Origin: Didymella arachidicola
Taxonomy: Eukaryota; Ascomycota; Dothideomycetes; Pleosporales; Didymellaceae
Length of the DNA: 64,000 bases
NCBI GenBank assembly: GCA_016630955.3
Contig: CM049986.1
Coordinates: 2,728,001 to 2,792,000, forward strand
Direction: 5' to 3'
The translations under genes were made by a program, and so were the position numbers. Below, piece by piece: positions 41,935 through 51,927 of this stretch (its first letter is position 1; the number at the start of each line of letters is the position of its first letter). The notes beneath the pieces were generated by a model that saw nothing but the letters and a program-made list of their open reading frames with translations, was not told the origin of the DNA and searched no databases.

Positions 41935-43596
41935 TCAATATCGCGAACTTCTCGGTGTCCCATGCCCACTTCCCCTCGGACTCGTCCCAACACTACTCCC
42001 TGCTCCTTTCCTATCCTGCCAAGTCCTTCCGACCCTAACCACCTCATCCAACTTCTCCATCTCCTGAACCACCTCTGTGAAATACGACCCCTCAATACTC
42101 CGATCACTTAGTCGATCATGTTCCTGCAGTGTGCTCAGACAAAAGAACACAATGTTTCCCAGAAACACATTAGTCTTCCTTTCAACCTCGGATGCGACTT
42201 CAGTAGCATCGACCTCCTCTCCATCATTGATGAAAATCTTGACAGTCTCGGTAGTAGGATCAAAATCAACGTACGAAATCGACGACTTGAGACACAACTC
42301 AGCTATCACAAGGCCGATGCGGAAAATGTGAACATGCTTGGAAAGATCTCTGGCATCGTGACGGGTCTTATTGGCCGCCAGACAAGCATCCAGCGAGCGT
42401 GTTGTCGAGAGATTGCCCGGTAGCGCAGTCAGCATCGAAGCCCAACGGTCATCAGCGGTTCGGCGCCAGCGGATGTTGTTGCTGTCGAGGGAATTGAGCC
42501 ACTGGCTGCCGATGAGGCGGAGTGCTGACTGTGTAATGCCGCTTGCGATGGCGCTTTGGTCTTGTGGGTAGAGGATCTGGGAACTGAGCTGTGTGTGCTG
42601 GTTCTTGAAGAGGGCTGAAAGGGAATCTTTCCACTCGAGGTCAGAGAGAAGGTCGCGTTGTGGTATGCTGAGCTCGAAGCCGTCTGGGTTGCGGGGATTT
42701 GGTTGGATGTAGCACTTGTCAATCTTGTTGTGCGTTCTTATGAGATTAGGTAATGCGGCGGCCAAGTCGCTCTGCACACGCGCAGAATTGTTGATGACTT
42801 TGATCTTCACAGGGTGTACGAGCACCTCCTGTGATACCCCCTTTATCGTTGAAAGGAAAGCGAAGTCGCAGTCGCGTATCTGTGGTACAGAAAGCCCGAT
42901 GTGTATCTTGTCGCCTTGGCTAGAGGCTTTGTGCAGCATCTCAGCATCCTTTTGGGCGGAGAGCGCGTCCAGGAGCTTTCCCTGTATCGAGGTTGATCTA
43001 CTACTGCTGACTTTGGGAATGACTCGCCTGCCAGGAAGGCGCATGATTTCTGAGAAGATGTTTGGGTGTTCCTTCTCTAGATAGTAGTCGGAGAGTCGTT
43101 CCAGCATGGTCAGCTTACGATGCAGTTGTTCAAGGCGCATCTCGAGATCGTCTGCTCTCCCGAGTACGCTCAGCACAAATTTGCGTGACCATGATGTGTT
43201 GCGCTGGATTCTTTGAAGGCAGTCCCTAACTAGGAACTCGTCTATACGTCCATCTAGAGGCGCTCGTCCAGGTCGAGCACTTAGGGCGCGACCAATGATC
43301 AGATCGATGTCGCGTTGCATTGTCTTTGAGAAGATATTGATACTTCTCAAGGTCGATTGTATCCGTTCGCAACCCATCTCACCAAACAAAACTTGCATGT
43401 ATATGATAGGTCGGCGCTCTTGAATGTCGTATTTCTTCTGCCAGGACTGCAGAGAGATCTCGGCAGCATCTAGTCCTTCCCTTAGGTCGAATAGCCGATC
43501 AGATAGACGCCCCCATCTGTTTATCTGGCCTGCAAATGTCCCCAGTGTTTGACCAGCCGTAACCAGACCAGGGATGATCCCCATGACTTCAGCCAT
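41935..43596 (-). CDS. Uncharacterised fungal protein, HeLo/DUF7580-like layout
   Basis: An intronless protein of 553 aa from the second ATG (43596); an earlier in-frame ATG at 43638 would add 14 residues. I chose the later one because MAEVMGIIPGLVTAGQTLGTF resembles the start of HeLo-like or STAND-associated fungal helical domains. The N-terminal 200 residues are helical and Arg/Leu-rich (LRSINIFSKTMQRDIDLIIG). The C-terminal third (LVIAELCLKSSISYVDFDP, then VFLGNIVFFCLSTL) resembles the end of proteins containing DUF7580. No NTPase motif is visible. Such proteins are often linked to fungal incompatibility and cell-death families, but I cannot show that here. Confidence 0.55.
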   Translation of the reverse strand: MAEVMGIIPGLVTAGQTLGTFAGQINRWGRLSDRLFDLREGLDAAEISLQSWQKKYDIQERRPIIYMQVLFGEMGCERIQSTLRSINIFSKTMQRDIDLIIGRALSARPGRAPLDGRIDEFLVRDCLQRIQRNTSWSRKFVLSVLGRADDLEMRLEQLHRKLTMLERLSDYYLEKEHPNIFSEIMRLPGRRVIPKVSSSRSTSIQGKLLDALSAQKDAEMLHKASSQGDKIHIGLSVPQIRDCDFAFLSTIKGVSQEVLVHPVKIKVINNSARVQSDLAAALPNLIRTHNKIDKCYIQPNPRNPDGFELSIPQRDLLSDLEWKDSLSALFKNQHTQLSSQILYPQDQSAIASGITQSALRLIGSQWLNSLDSNNIRWRRTADDRWASMLTALPGNLSTTRSLDACLAANKTRHDARDLSKHVHIFRIGLVIAELCLKSSISYVDFDPTTETVKIFINDGEEVDATEVASEVERKTNVFLGNIVFFCLSTLQEHDRLSDRSIEGSYFTEVVQEMEKLDEVVRVGRTWQDRKGAGSSVGTSPRGSGHGTPRSSRY

Positions 43597-44183
43597 GGTG
43601 AATGAGAAATCGAATGAAACTTCAGATCGCACAGACAAAACGTTCGATGTTAAAGCCTGGGTTGCGGGATGAAGTATAGACTGAGAATGGCGCAGAAGGG
43701 AAGATGAACCCCCTAGGGAACCTGAACGCCAGTGCCAGATCCTACAATTATAGATGGCGGCCTCATGACCCTGATAATCAAGGTCAAAACCTCAGCTCGC
43801 ATGAGGCTGGTGTATGATGGTGTGCCACGATTGGGTGTAAGCAGGTTGTGGCGGTGGCTGAACACCAGTTCGTGATACTCAGCCTTAAAACAGCCCCCAA
43901 CGGCCCCCACAACATCGTCAGAAGCTCGACTGCCTAGAGCGAGTTTGTTATTCTGCTTATGGGATGGCTGGGTTCGGACCACTTCTTTACTTTCGACCCG
44001 GTTCCAGGGCTCATTCGCCAATAACGCAAGTTGAGAAGGGTGTGGTCGGGCGTCCATAGCCGCTCTGTGCGCTCGAGTCGCTCAGCTCATTCAGATGCTC
44101 ATAAGTGTAGCGAGGGTGTCAGCGCAAACCACCGATTCCACTCTTGCAAGCATCTTCAAGTTGCCTTATTCTAACCTCTAGAA
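43597..44183. promoter_or_regulatory. Divergent promoter region
   Basis: The spacer between the divergent starts of the HeLo-like gene (minus) and the polyQ protein (plus). No individual site is clear and no ORF is supported. Confidence 0.4.
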
Positions 44184-45335
44184 ATGGCGAACAGCCCGAC
44201 TGACTTCCCTGGTGCGAATGAATTGCGACCTCAGTCGAGACAGCAGCGCTCTCGATCGAGCAATTATGTTGACCATCTCGAAGAGCAGGCGGAATGGGAC
44301 AAGCGTGACCGAGAGCGCCAAATGAAACGATATCGTGAAGGCTCTCGGCTGAGCTCCACGACGCACCATCGCACTCGATCCAATCATCTTTGCGTCCCTA
44401 TAGTAGAAACGAACAGGCGACCCCGCTCGAGCGAGAAGTCGGAGAAAAAGCGCGATGAGTATTCGCGGAACTTCGGAGTAGAGAATGTTCGCCCTGGACC
44501 AAAACCGATACACGACAACGACCTCAACACGGAGCCGGTCTTGCCAAGTCAGCTGCGCACCAAAGATAATTGGAAGCTGCAGCAGCAGCAGCAGCAGCAG
44601 AGCAAGCCGAAGATCAAGGTACAAATCCATCAGGACACTCCATATACCTCCAGGATACCATCTGCCCGCACGCCAAAGCGAAGCCCGAGCGCAAGCCCAA
44701 AGTGGCCCACTGCACAACCAGAGTTGCAGTATCAATATTCGACGTTGCAGGCAAAGCTCCTGCAGATAAGAACAACATGTCTACCGTACAGGGACATCAT
44801 GCCGGCAGATCCGCGCGACTTGACATTCGACAAAATCGCGGGCCGCGTCGATGGCTTTGCTTTCGATCTGCACGTGTGGGGCCAGGTTGCAGACCTGAAC
44901 GGGCTGGCGATGGTCGAAAAGAGCAGGAGGAATGTCGCGGACGCTGTGTCGCGAAACCTCGGCCGATTGACCGAACGGGTGTCTGACTTGCATGAAGCAT
45001 GCGCCACTGCCAAACCCAAGGACTTGAAGTTGCCTCCGCTACCATCGGTCGATGATGACGAGGGCGAGTATGGATCGTATGATGATGGCAACGAGGATGC
45101 GTAAGGCGACTTGCAGAACGGAAAGCGGAACAAGTCATAGCTGACGAACGTTAGTGACCTCGAAGATCCCACAGAGGCTCCTGGATTTGTAATACATACG
45201 TTGCTCCATAGCATCGAGGTACAGATTCATACGTTGAAACGTTTGACTCGATCGTTGCAGGAGGCAACCCCGAGCGCGAGGGAGGAGTTGATTGGTGTCA
45301 GCAGGCTGGTAAAAGAGACTGCAGAGCATTTCTGA
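44184..45335 (+). CDS. Unrecognised polyQ protein (365 aa)
   Basis: Exons 44184-45100 and 45155-45335, with a 54-bp intron (GTAAGG, branch GCTGAC, acceptor TTAG). Without the intron the frame stops at 45102-45104; splicing adds 59 residues (DLEDPTEAPGFVIHT, LKRLTRSLQEA, SRLVKETAEHF) that continue a helical segment. The N-terminal half is disordered and Arg/Ser-rich with a seven-Gln run. The C-terminal half looks folded and helical (PRDLTFDKIAGRVDGFAFDLHVWGQVADL in pieces, RNVADAVSRNLGRL). I do not recognise the family. It looks like a conserved fungal protein of unknown role, perhaps a coiled-coil partner. Confidence 0.7.
44577..44601 (+). repeat. CAG trinucleotide run (polyQ)
   Basis: About seven to eight CAG units in frame, encoding LQQQQQQQ in the 365-aa protein. 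Length variation between strains would be expected. Confidence 0.85.
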
Positions 45336-45724
45336 TCGGACGCAGCTATCAGGCAGCATTCCATCGATACCAATCTTGCTGGCCGGAAAGCTTTGGATGA
45401 AGCACGCTATAAAACTGGAAATTTGTAAACTGCGTGGGCTCGCAGTGTGTCAAAACTTGTACTACTGTTTGGTGGTGTTGGAAGAATTCTTGGCGGAGAC
45501 GAGTGTTATTCCAGGGAGGCGAAGATAGGCAAGAGCGACTCGCTGGCTCAGGAAGGAAAGAGCGACAGAGTAGCACTTCCCACAGCACCCATTCCAGATG
45601 CAGCGTTTTTCCAAGGAGTCTTGTCAGCGTTCCGCCTTGGGATTCGCTCTGGTAACGAACAGAATAATCATTGGGTATAATGCACTCTTTGCTTCGCCTT
45701 CCTCTTCATTTCCCCTTTCTCTTT
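45336..45724. other. Convergent 3' flanks
   Basis: The spacer between the convergent polyQ gene and SWC6. The short ORFs on both strands have no coding character. Confidence 0.4.
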
Positions 45725-46480
45725 CTAAGCCCACTTCAGACATCTCGTAGCCTCATGCGCGTCCTTGCACTCCAACCCACAGATCCTTGCGCCACACTTC
45801 CTACACTTAATCGTCCCCCAATAACCGCAATTATCGCAAAATTGTCTCTGCGGCGGCCCTCCCGCAGGCGTTGGCGCGGCAAAGCTCTGACTATAGGGCA
45901 GCGGCGGCGCACTTAACAGGGCCTCAAGCGTTGCAGCATTCAATGGAGGCGGTACAGAGCCAGAAACATCCAGCAGCGCATCGTCCGATGCAGCGTCGAT
46001 ATCCATACGCGAAGGCGGCGGTGTCGGGGCGGGCGTGGCTTCAGTAGACGTCGCGGGCATAGTGCTTTGTCTTCTCAAACCCGCATTCCTTACTCCCGTG
46101 ACCTCCCTGCGTAGCGGAGGCGCTTGTTGTTGCTGTGCTAGCTGCGCTTCTTCGTCGTCGAGCCAATGCTTGATTTGCCGTTGGTACTGGATTATGCGGC
46201 GGGCGTTCTGGGTCTTGGGGACCGAGGGCTTGCCCGGTATGGCGATCATCTGCTTTGGGTCATTATCGCGCTCCAGCTCAGCGATACGGCGTGCGATGGC
46301 GGTCTGCTGGCGTGCGGAGAGCTCGTTCTCGCCTCGTTGGCCGCTCGGGGCGGCGGCGGCGCGCTTCTTGTTTTTGGGGTTGATGGCGATTTTGGATGGG
46401 TCGTAGCCAGTGTCGACGACATATGTCCATCCTGGCGCGGCGGATGCCGCCGAGTTGGGCAGCACTTCGACGTGTGGCAT
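45725..46480 (-). CDS. SWC6: Swc6/Vps71, HIT zinc-finger subunit of SWR1
   Basis: An intronless protein of 251 aa from the ATG at 46480 (MPHVEVLPNSAAS). The central region carries DPSKIAINPKNKKR and a charged helix (ARRIAELERDNDPKQM, ARRIIQYQRQIKHWLDDEE) typical of ZNHIT1/Vps71. The C-terminus is a zf-HIT finger: FCDNCGYWGTIKCRKCGARI, then CGLECKDAHEATRC, with Cys pairs and a final His/Cys. The SWR1 complex exchanges H2A for H2A.Z in nucleosomes, and Swc6 with Arp6 forms its nucleosome-binding arm. The frame stays open upstream to 46828 but looks unlike protein, so the ATG at 46480 is preferred. It is divergent from the thioesterase gene, 265 bp apart. Confidence 0.85.
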   Translation of the reverse strand: MPHVEVLPNSAASAAPGWTYVVDTGYDPSKIAINPKNKKRAAAAPSGQRGENELSARQQTAIARRIAELERDNDPKQMIAIPGKPSVPKTQNARRIIQYQRQIKHWLDDEEAQLAQQQQAPPLRREVTGVRNAGLRRQSTMPATSTEATPAPTPPPSRMDIDAASDDALLDVSGSVPPPLNAATLEALLSAPPLPYSQSFAAPTPAGGPPQRQFCDNCGYWGTIKCRKCGARICGLECKDAHEATRCLKWA

Positions 46481-46745
46481 GGTTGGTGGTCTGGTGTTGA
46501 GTTCGGGTTTGCGGAGGAGAGGCGGAAGTGTCGCTGCACGTGGCAGCGCGTTCACGCGTTGCAGAAGGCGCCGCGCGGGGTAGACATGGCATTTGGAATT
46601 GCTGTTCTTCTCAAGTAGACGACAGGCCCAGGGCAGAGTCAAGACGCGTGTCATGATTCTGTTACAGGCACGCCCATCATACAGATAAACCTGCAGTCGC
46701 AAACAGCCCAAACTCCCATCGACGCACATTGAGTACGTGGCCAAC

Positions 46746-47482
46746 ATGTCAACGCGGGAGCCTCCAATAGTCCTTCCCGCGACGTCCCCAGCATCCTCTC
46801 CTGCTCGGTCTGCAGCAATCATATTCATCCACGGCCTAGGGGATACAGCAGAAGGTCCTTCATCCGTTGCTGAGCAGTTTCAGCGTGCTGGCAAGCTACC
46901 CTACGTCTCCTGGACCCTTCCTAATGCAATCGAGGAGCGTGACCTCGGTGCTACAGCATGGTACATGCCAACCAGACTATCGCCGTATCCGCCTTCGCGA
47001 CCAGAACTTGAAGACGACGAAGACGAAGACGGACTGCTTAGGAGTGCAAAGTACATCACAGGGCTGATAGATGAGCTGGTCGCACAGGGCGTCCCTGAGA
47101 AGAGAATAGTCATGGCTGGCTTCTCACAAGGCCATGTACTGACACTCCTCACAGGCCTGACGACAAATTATGCAGGTAAGCTGGGCGGCCTGGTTGGATT
47201 GAGCGGCTACATGGCGATCCCGGACCGAGTGCCGGAGCTGAGGAGGCCGGGCTACCAAGAGATGTTAAGGATGATGTCGAGATTTTCCTCGCGAGAGGTA
47301 CCGGCGACAGGCTTGTGCCGAAGCGCTACCATCGCCTCTGTTGTGAGGCGCTAGCCAGGTACGGGGTCAAGGAGGGGGTGTTGACTATCAAGGAGTACGA
47401 GGGCATGGGTCATGTCATGGGTGGAGCTGAGCTCAGAGACCTATGCACGTGGTTAGAGCGAGTGATTCCACCTCTTGAATAA
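46746..47482 (+). CDS. Acyl-protein thioesterase-like hydrolase, apparent frameshift
   Basis: Motifs of the APT1/phospholipase-carboxylesterase family: IIFIHGLGDTAEG, AWYMPTRLSPYPP, the nucleophile serine in MAGFSQGHVLTLL, then LGGLVGLSGYMAIPDRV. The next block is in another frame: DDVEIFLARGTGDRLVPKRY (acid Asp in GTGD), ARYGVKEGVLTIKEYEGMGH (catalytic His) and TWLERVIPPLE, ending at 47482. Continuing frame one instead gives a stop soon after. A missing base near 47268 (in AAGG) explains this; a 41-nt intron (GTGCCG at 47229 to TTAAG at 47269) would also restore the frame but is short with a weak donor. If functional it would remove S-acyl groups from proteins in the cytosol. The start MSTREPP at 46746 is the first in-frame ATG. 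Confidence 0.75.
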
Positions 47483-47798
47483 CTGAAGGGACGTTGTAGA
47501 AAAGAGATCTAAATGTTACAGAATTACACAAAGTGGTGAGTTCCTAGTCAGCTCCCGTGGTGTTGAATGACGGTGCTGATTGCTGTGGCCGTGAAATGGT
47601 TCGCTCTCGTATTCGGATGCGAATCAAGGGGCGTCTTGTCGATCGACAGAACGCCGTTGCCTGTCTCCCGACTTGGCAGGGACACCGCAACGGTTGCACC
47701 TTCCCCATATTATTTGGCGAAATGCTCCCTTCAAAAGAACGTTGCCTCTCGTCGCCAGCGCGTGCGTCTCGTTTGGTCTCACTTTCGTCACACTCAAC
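47483..47798. other. Intergenic / GH47 promoter
   Basis: A short spacer between two plus-strand genes. The mannosidase frame stays open upstream to 47673 without an ATG. No other feature. Confidence 0.4.
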
Positions 47799-49654
47799 AT
47801 GGCCTTGATACGGCGATATGGCCTGTACACACTGCTGGCCGTCTTCTTCGTGTACACACTGTACAACCTGAGCTTTCCATACGAAACCGACGATCCAAAT
47901 GCAAAACCGAAGCACCCCGCGAACGACGCCGAAGCTCAACGCCCCGGGCAGCAACAGCAGCCACCGAGCCACAAGTCGATTGATTGGTCAAGAAAGGCCA
48001 TACATCATCCTCTGAAGAGCTACGTCCAGCTACCCACAGGAACGCCAGCCAAGCTCCCCAAGATACAGTTCGACTTTCCGGATGAAGATACCACGGCGAA
48101 GAACATACGCGAGACACGGAGGGAAGAGGTCAGGAAGCAATTCTTGAAGTGCTGGACATCGTACCGCCAGATGGCCTGGATGCACGATGAGATGAGGCCC
48201 ATCAGCGGCGAGGTCAACGATCATTTCGGAGGTTGGGCTGCTACGCTCATTGACGCCCTGGACACACTCTGGATCATGGATTTCAAGGAAGAATTTGAGT
48301 CTGCCATCAAAGATGTGGAAAAGATCGATTTCGGCTACACCTCGCTGAGCATGGTCAATGTGTTTGAGACCAACATTCGACACCTCGGCGGCCTGCTCGC
48401 AGCTTATGAGCTGAGTGCCGAGAAGAGGCTTCTCAACAAGGCAAAGGAAGTTGGCGAGATGCTCTATCACGTGTTCGACACGCCCAACCATATGCCCGTC
48501 ACGAGATGGGATTTCCGTGCTGCTGGCGAGGGTAAGCAGCAGCTCGCAGATCCGCAGATCCTACTTGCAGAGATTGGTTCAATGACGATGGAATTCACAC
48601 GTCTCTCCCAACTCACTGGAGACCCGAAGTGGTACGATGCCGTCACAAGAGTTTCGAAAGAGCTTGAAAAGCAACAGGACAACACGCATCTGCCTGGAAT
48701 GTGGCCGATCGTCGTCAACGGGAGGAAACTGGACTTCACGGAAGATAACACATTCACTCTGTCATCAATGGCCGACTCAACGTACGAGTATCTCGGGAAA
48801 ATGTACGCTTTACTAGGTGGCCAGGACCCTATCTATAAGAAGATGTACGAGAAGGCCATGGCGACCGCGATCAAGCACGTACTCTACCGTCCTATGGCAC
48901 CAGACGATGCTGATATGCTGGCCTCGGGCGCTGCTCGTGTGGAAGGTTCGACAGTGTTCTTGGATCCGGAGCTGCAACATCTAGGCTGTTACACCGGTGG
49001 CATGTTCGCCCTCGGAGGAAAGCTATTCAATAACAAGGAGCACCTGAATATTGGACGAAAGCTCACTGATACTTGTGTTTGGGCGTATAAGAGCAATCCT
49101 GCAGGCATCATGCCCGAGGTTGCACATCTCGTCAAGTGTGCAAACACAACTGAATGTCACTGGGATGATAAGGCATGGCACGCCGAAGTCACGGCTAGAG
49201 CTGATCTTCAGAGGGAAGCAGATCCGCTGAGGAACATCGCAGGCCTCAGACTGCCGCCAGGGTTTTCATCGATCGAAGACCGCCGGTACATCCTCCGACC
49301 TGAAGCAATTGAAAGTGTGTTCGTCCTATACCGCATTACCGGTGACCAGTCATGGCAGGCAGCAGGCTGGGACATGTGGACTTCGATTATGAGAGTCACC
49401 GACACTGACATCGGCAACGCCGCTCTGCTTGACATTTCAGCCGACACGCCCCCTATGTCGGATTCCATGGAGGTGAGTTGGCATCTCTTCGATGTGAACT
49501 GTCTACATACTAACTACGCTTGCAGAGTTTCTGGATGGCAGAAACACTCAAATATTTCTTCCTCCTGTTTAGCGATCCCAGCTTGATCAGCCTGGACGAC
49601 TACGTTTTTAACACCGAAGCACACCCTTTCAAGCTCCCAAAGGCCAAGCTGTAG
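47799..49654 (+). CDS. GH47 alpha-1,2-mannosidase, type II membrane protein
   Basis: Exons 47799-49472 and 49526-49654 (53-bp intron), 600 aa. A single N-terminal membrane anchor (YGLYTLLAVFFVYTLYNLSF) after a short cytoplasmic RR tail is followed by a Pro/Gln-rich stem and the (alpha/alpha)7 barrel. Family motifs: WTSYRQMAWMHDEM, GGWAATLIDALDTLWIM, FETNIRHLGGLLAAYEL, LAEIGSMTMEFTRLSQLTGD, DSTYEYLGKMY, HLGCYTGGMF and RRYILRPEAIESVFVLYRITGD. The second exon carries FWMAETLKYFFLLFSD and FNTEAHPF, whose Thr binds the essential calcium. It trims alpha-1,2-mannose from N-glycans in the ER or Golgi. Which compartment cannot be decided from sequence. Confidence 0.92.
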
Positions 49655-50010
49655 AGGACCCGTAGCAAATATGAGTCGACTTTCCCTCCGAGCACTGCGC
49701 ACTTTTTCGAGTCAAATCAAGACTGCAAAGTTTTGTAGCGGGACCTGAATCAGTTTCAACCCGTCGCGACACCGATCTGGACCTTGAGGCTGCTTGTGCA
49801 TCGCGATGTTCGCCAGACTAAGTGGACCCTGAGAGCATGTCGAGGCATCATCGCATCATCGATCAGTGACATCACAGACATAGAAACATCAATTCGACTA
49901 TAAACAGTAGAGGCGCAATTGTCATAAAACTCGACACAGATTCACGCGCATCCTTCATACAACTACCAATCTCCCAGCCTTGGTTCATTTTCAACTTCCC
50001 AAACATTACA
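49655..50010. other. Intergenic spacer
   Basis: The GH47 3' flank and the leader of the next small gene. No further feature. Confidence 0.4.
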
Positions 50011-50204
50011 ATGCCTCACTCCAAGACACCCGGCCAGTCGAACGCGGCTTCTGACAAGTTCAACAAGCAGGAGGCTGAAGGTACGGTGCCTGCAGAAACA
50101 TTCTAGTAGTCTTATACCATTGACAACGCTGGAGCTCACGCTGACTTTCCTTTTCAGCCAAGGGCCTCGGCGCATCGAATACACCCGCTGCGAAGGAGCA
50201 GTAG
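50011..50204 (+). CDS. Tiny hydrophilic protein with in-frame extension past TAG
   Basis: Exons 50011-50080 and 50158-50204 (77-bp intron, GTACGG to TTTTCAG) encode 38 aa: MPHSKTPGQSNAASDKFNKQ and so on, ending AAKEQ before TAG at 50202. The same frame continues for 38 sense codons to a second TAG at 50319-50321 with a similar Gly/Pro/Ala/Lys composition, including KPGEAPVASDSGKSNVGVDP and GIGGPNYGTR. Either the first TAG is a nonsense change (one base from CAG), or it is read through, or the short form is real. The product (38 or 77 aa) is disordered and unassigned. Such small proteins are common in ascomycetes. Confidence 0.5.
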
Positions 50205-50574
50205 AAGCCTGGCGAGGCGCCAGTAGCCAGCGACAGTGGTAAATCGAACGTCGGTGTCGACCCAAGCGCGAATAAGCCTTGTGAGGCTGGTATTGGTGGA
50301 CCCAACTACGGAACCAGGTAGATGGAGTATGGATTTGATAATTTTGTATGCCCTGGAAGGGGCACGAGCAAACAATGAATAATGTAAAATCAATCCAGCA
50401 TTGGACAATCTTTACAAACCTTCAAGGATGTGTGAAGTAATCGCGCGTAGGGACGAAGCTCACGCGAGTCATGCACTGAGTGAACGCGCTAAAGCTGGAC
50501 CCTGTGCATTGGAAGTTGAAGCCACCAAACATCACCACGTACTGGTGAACAGTCCCAGCAATTGACCGCCTACC

Positions 50575-51927
50575 ATGTCGAAGGATGATGAGCCATCCTA
50601 CATCGACTATGAGGCCTTCCTTGATCCTGACTTCTCGGCCACGTCCTTCGCAAACACACTCGTGCTCGCGACAAATAACCCCTCCGACACCCCACTCGAT
50701 CTGTCCACGCCGCTGTCCAGAGTCCTGTTCGACGTACAAGAAGTAGACACACATATCGACACGCTCACCACAAAGTCGGCGCTGCCCCTCCTCGAATACA
50801 CACGCGACCATGCCGAGTCTAGTGGGCGGATATTGGCTGAGGTGGAGGGACAAGTTGCCAGCTTGACAGAGAGCTACAAGACGCTGGAGAAAGAAGTGAT
50901 CGAGCGATACGAAATAGCCGAGCAAGTGCGCCTTACTGCTGAGCGCCTTGTGGAGACTGTAAGGCTGGGAAGAGCTGTGGCTCGGTGCCTCATGCTGGGA
51001 CGACAGCTCGAGGTGCGCATGTCTGAAGTCGGTGGCTTGGGAAGCGCAAAGAAGGAGGATCACAGGGCGATGGTCAGGAGTGCAGAGACCATACTGTCAC
51101 TGCGCCAGATCTTATCGAACACAAAACCTGGGCAGGAGGGCGAAGGGCTAGACAGAGTCCACGCCATCAGCACGCTAAAGAACGAACTCATCACCCCCGG
51201 CGAGCGCAACATCGCATCCCGCGCCTCGCAAGTCGTCAAAGAGTTCAGCATGTCGTCACTGCTCTCCTCCGGCCAGAGCACTGCCAGCACCTTCGCGCAG
51301 ACTGAAGACACAAAAAGTCGCACCACCTCCGCTCTGCAGACGCTCTACCTCTTATCACCCACCACGCCCAGCACAACCCGGGCTACATTCGAGCCAACCC
51401 TTATGCTCGCCGCGCTGCAAGAGTACCTCTCCACCAGCCTGAAAAGCTCACTCTCGGCGCTCGCCCGCGCCCTCACACAACTTCCCTCCCTTGAGCGTAC
51501 GCTCCTCGAGATCTCGGCGCGGTGCCAGAATATCGTCGCGCTACAGGCGCTGCTCTCCTCTACAAAGCCGCCTTCTCACCCCATGTTCGCCTCCGCCCCC
51601 GATTCCAATTTGAGCACCAGCAATAGCAGTAGAAGTAACAACAACGAGAACTTCCTGATCCCCCTACTCACCGCGCTCGACACCAGCAGCCTACCGAGCT
51701 TCTTCTGGCGCAGTCTAGCGGGAGGTATGACGCCCCGGATGCAGGAGATTATGTACAAAGGCGGGGTATCGGCCCGCACGTTAAGGAGCAACAAGGAGAG
51801 GGTGAGGGATGCGGTGAGGGAGTGTGTGGATCGTGGGAGCAGGGTTCCGGGGGAGAAGGGGAGGGGCGAGGGGTGGGAGAGGGAGGCAGCTGTCATGGTG
51901 GGGAGTGTTGTTGGCGGGATAAAGTGA
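50575..51927 (+). CDS. COG5: COG complex subunit 5
   Basis: An intronless protein of 450 aa. The start (SYIDYEAFLDPDFSATSFAN) and the following LSRVLFDVQEVDTHIDTLTTKSALPLLEYT match the Cog5 N-terminal domain. Long helices follow (VEGQVASLTESYKTLEKEVIERY, RLTAERLVETVRLGRAVARC). The C-terminal part is more variable with Ser/Asn runs (STSNSSRSNNNEN) and ends in VREC and MVGSVVGG. COG tethers retrograde vesicles within the Golgi; Cog5 sits in lobe B. At 450 aa the protein is in the range of fungal homologues and shorter than human COG5. The ATG at 50575 is directly followed by homology. Confidence 0.88.
   Translation: MSKDDEPSYIDYEAFLDPDFSATSFANTLVLATNNPSDTPLDLSTPLSRVLFDVQEVDTHIDTLTTKSALPLLEYTRDHAESSGRILAEVEGQVASLTESYKTLEKEVIERYEIAEQVRLTAERLVETVRLGRAVARCLMLGRQLEVRMSEVGGLGSAKKEDHRAMVRSAETILSLRQILSNTKPGQEGEGLDRVHAISTLKNELITPGERNIASRASQVVKEFSMSSLLSSGQSTASTFAQTEDTKSRTTSALQTLYLLSPTTPSTTRATFEPTLMLAALQEYLSTSLKSSLSALARALTQLPSLERTLLEISARCQNIVALQALLSSTKPPSHPMFASAPDSNLSTSNSSRSNNNENFLIPLLTALDTSSLPSFFWRSLAGGMTPRMQEIMYKGGVSARTLRSNKERVRDAVRECVDRGSRVPGEKGRGEGWEREAAVMVGSVVGGIK

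Noticed and set aside
46481..46828. Longer N-terminus for SWC6
   Set aside because: The frame is open but its residues do not resemble the family, and it would overlap the divergent thioesterase start.
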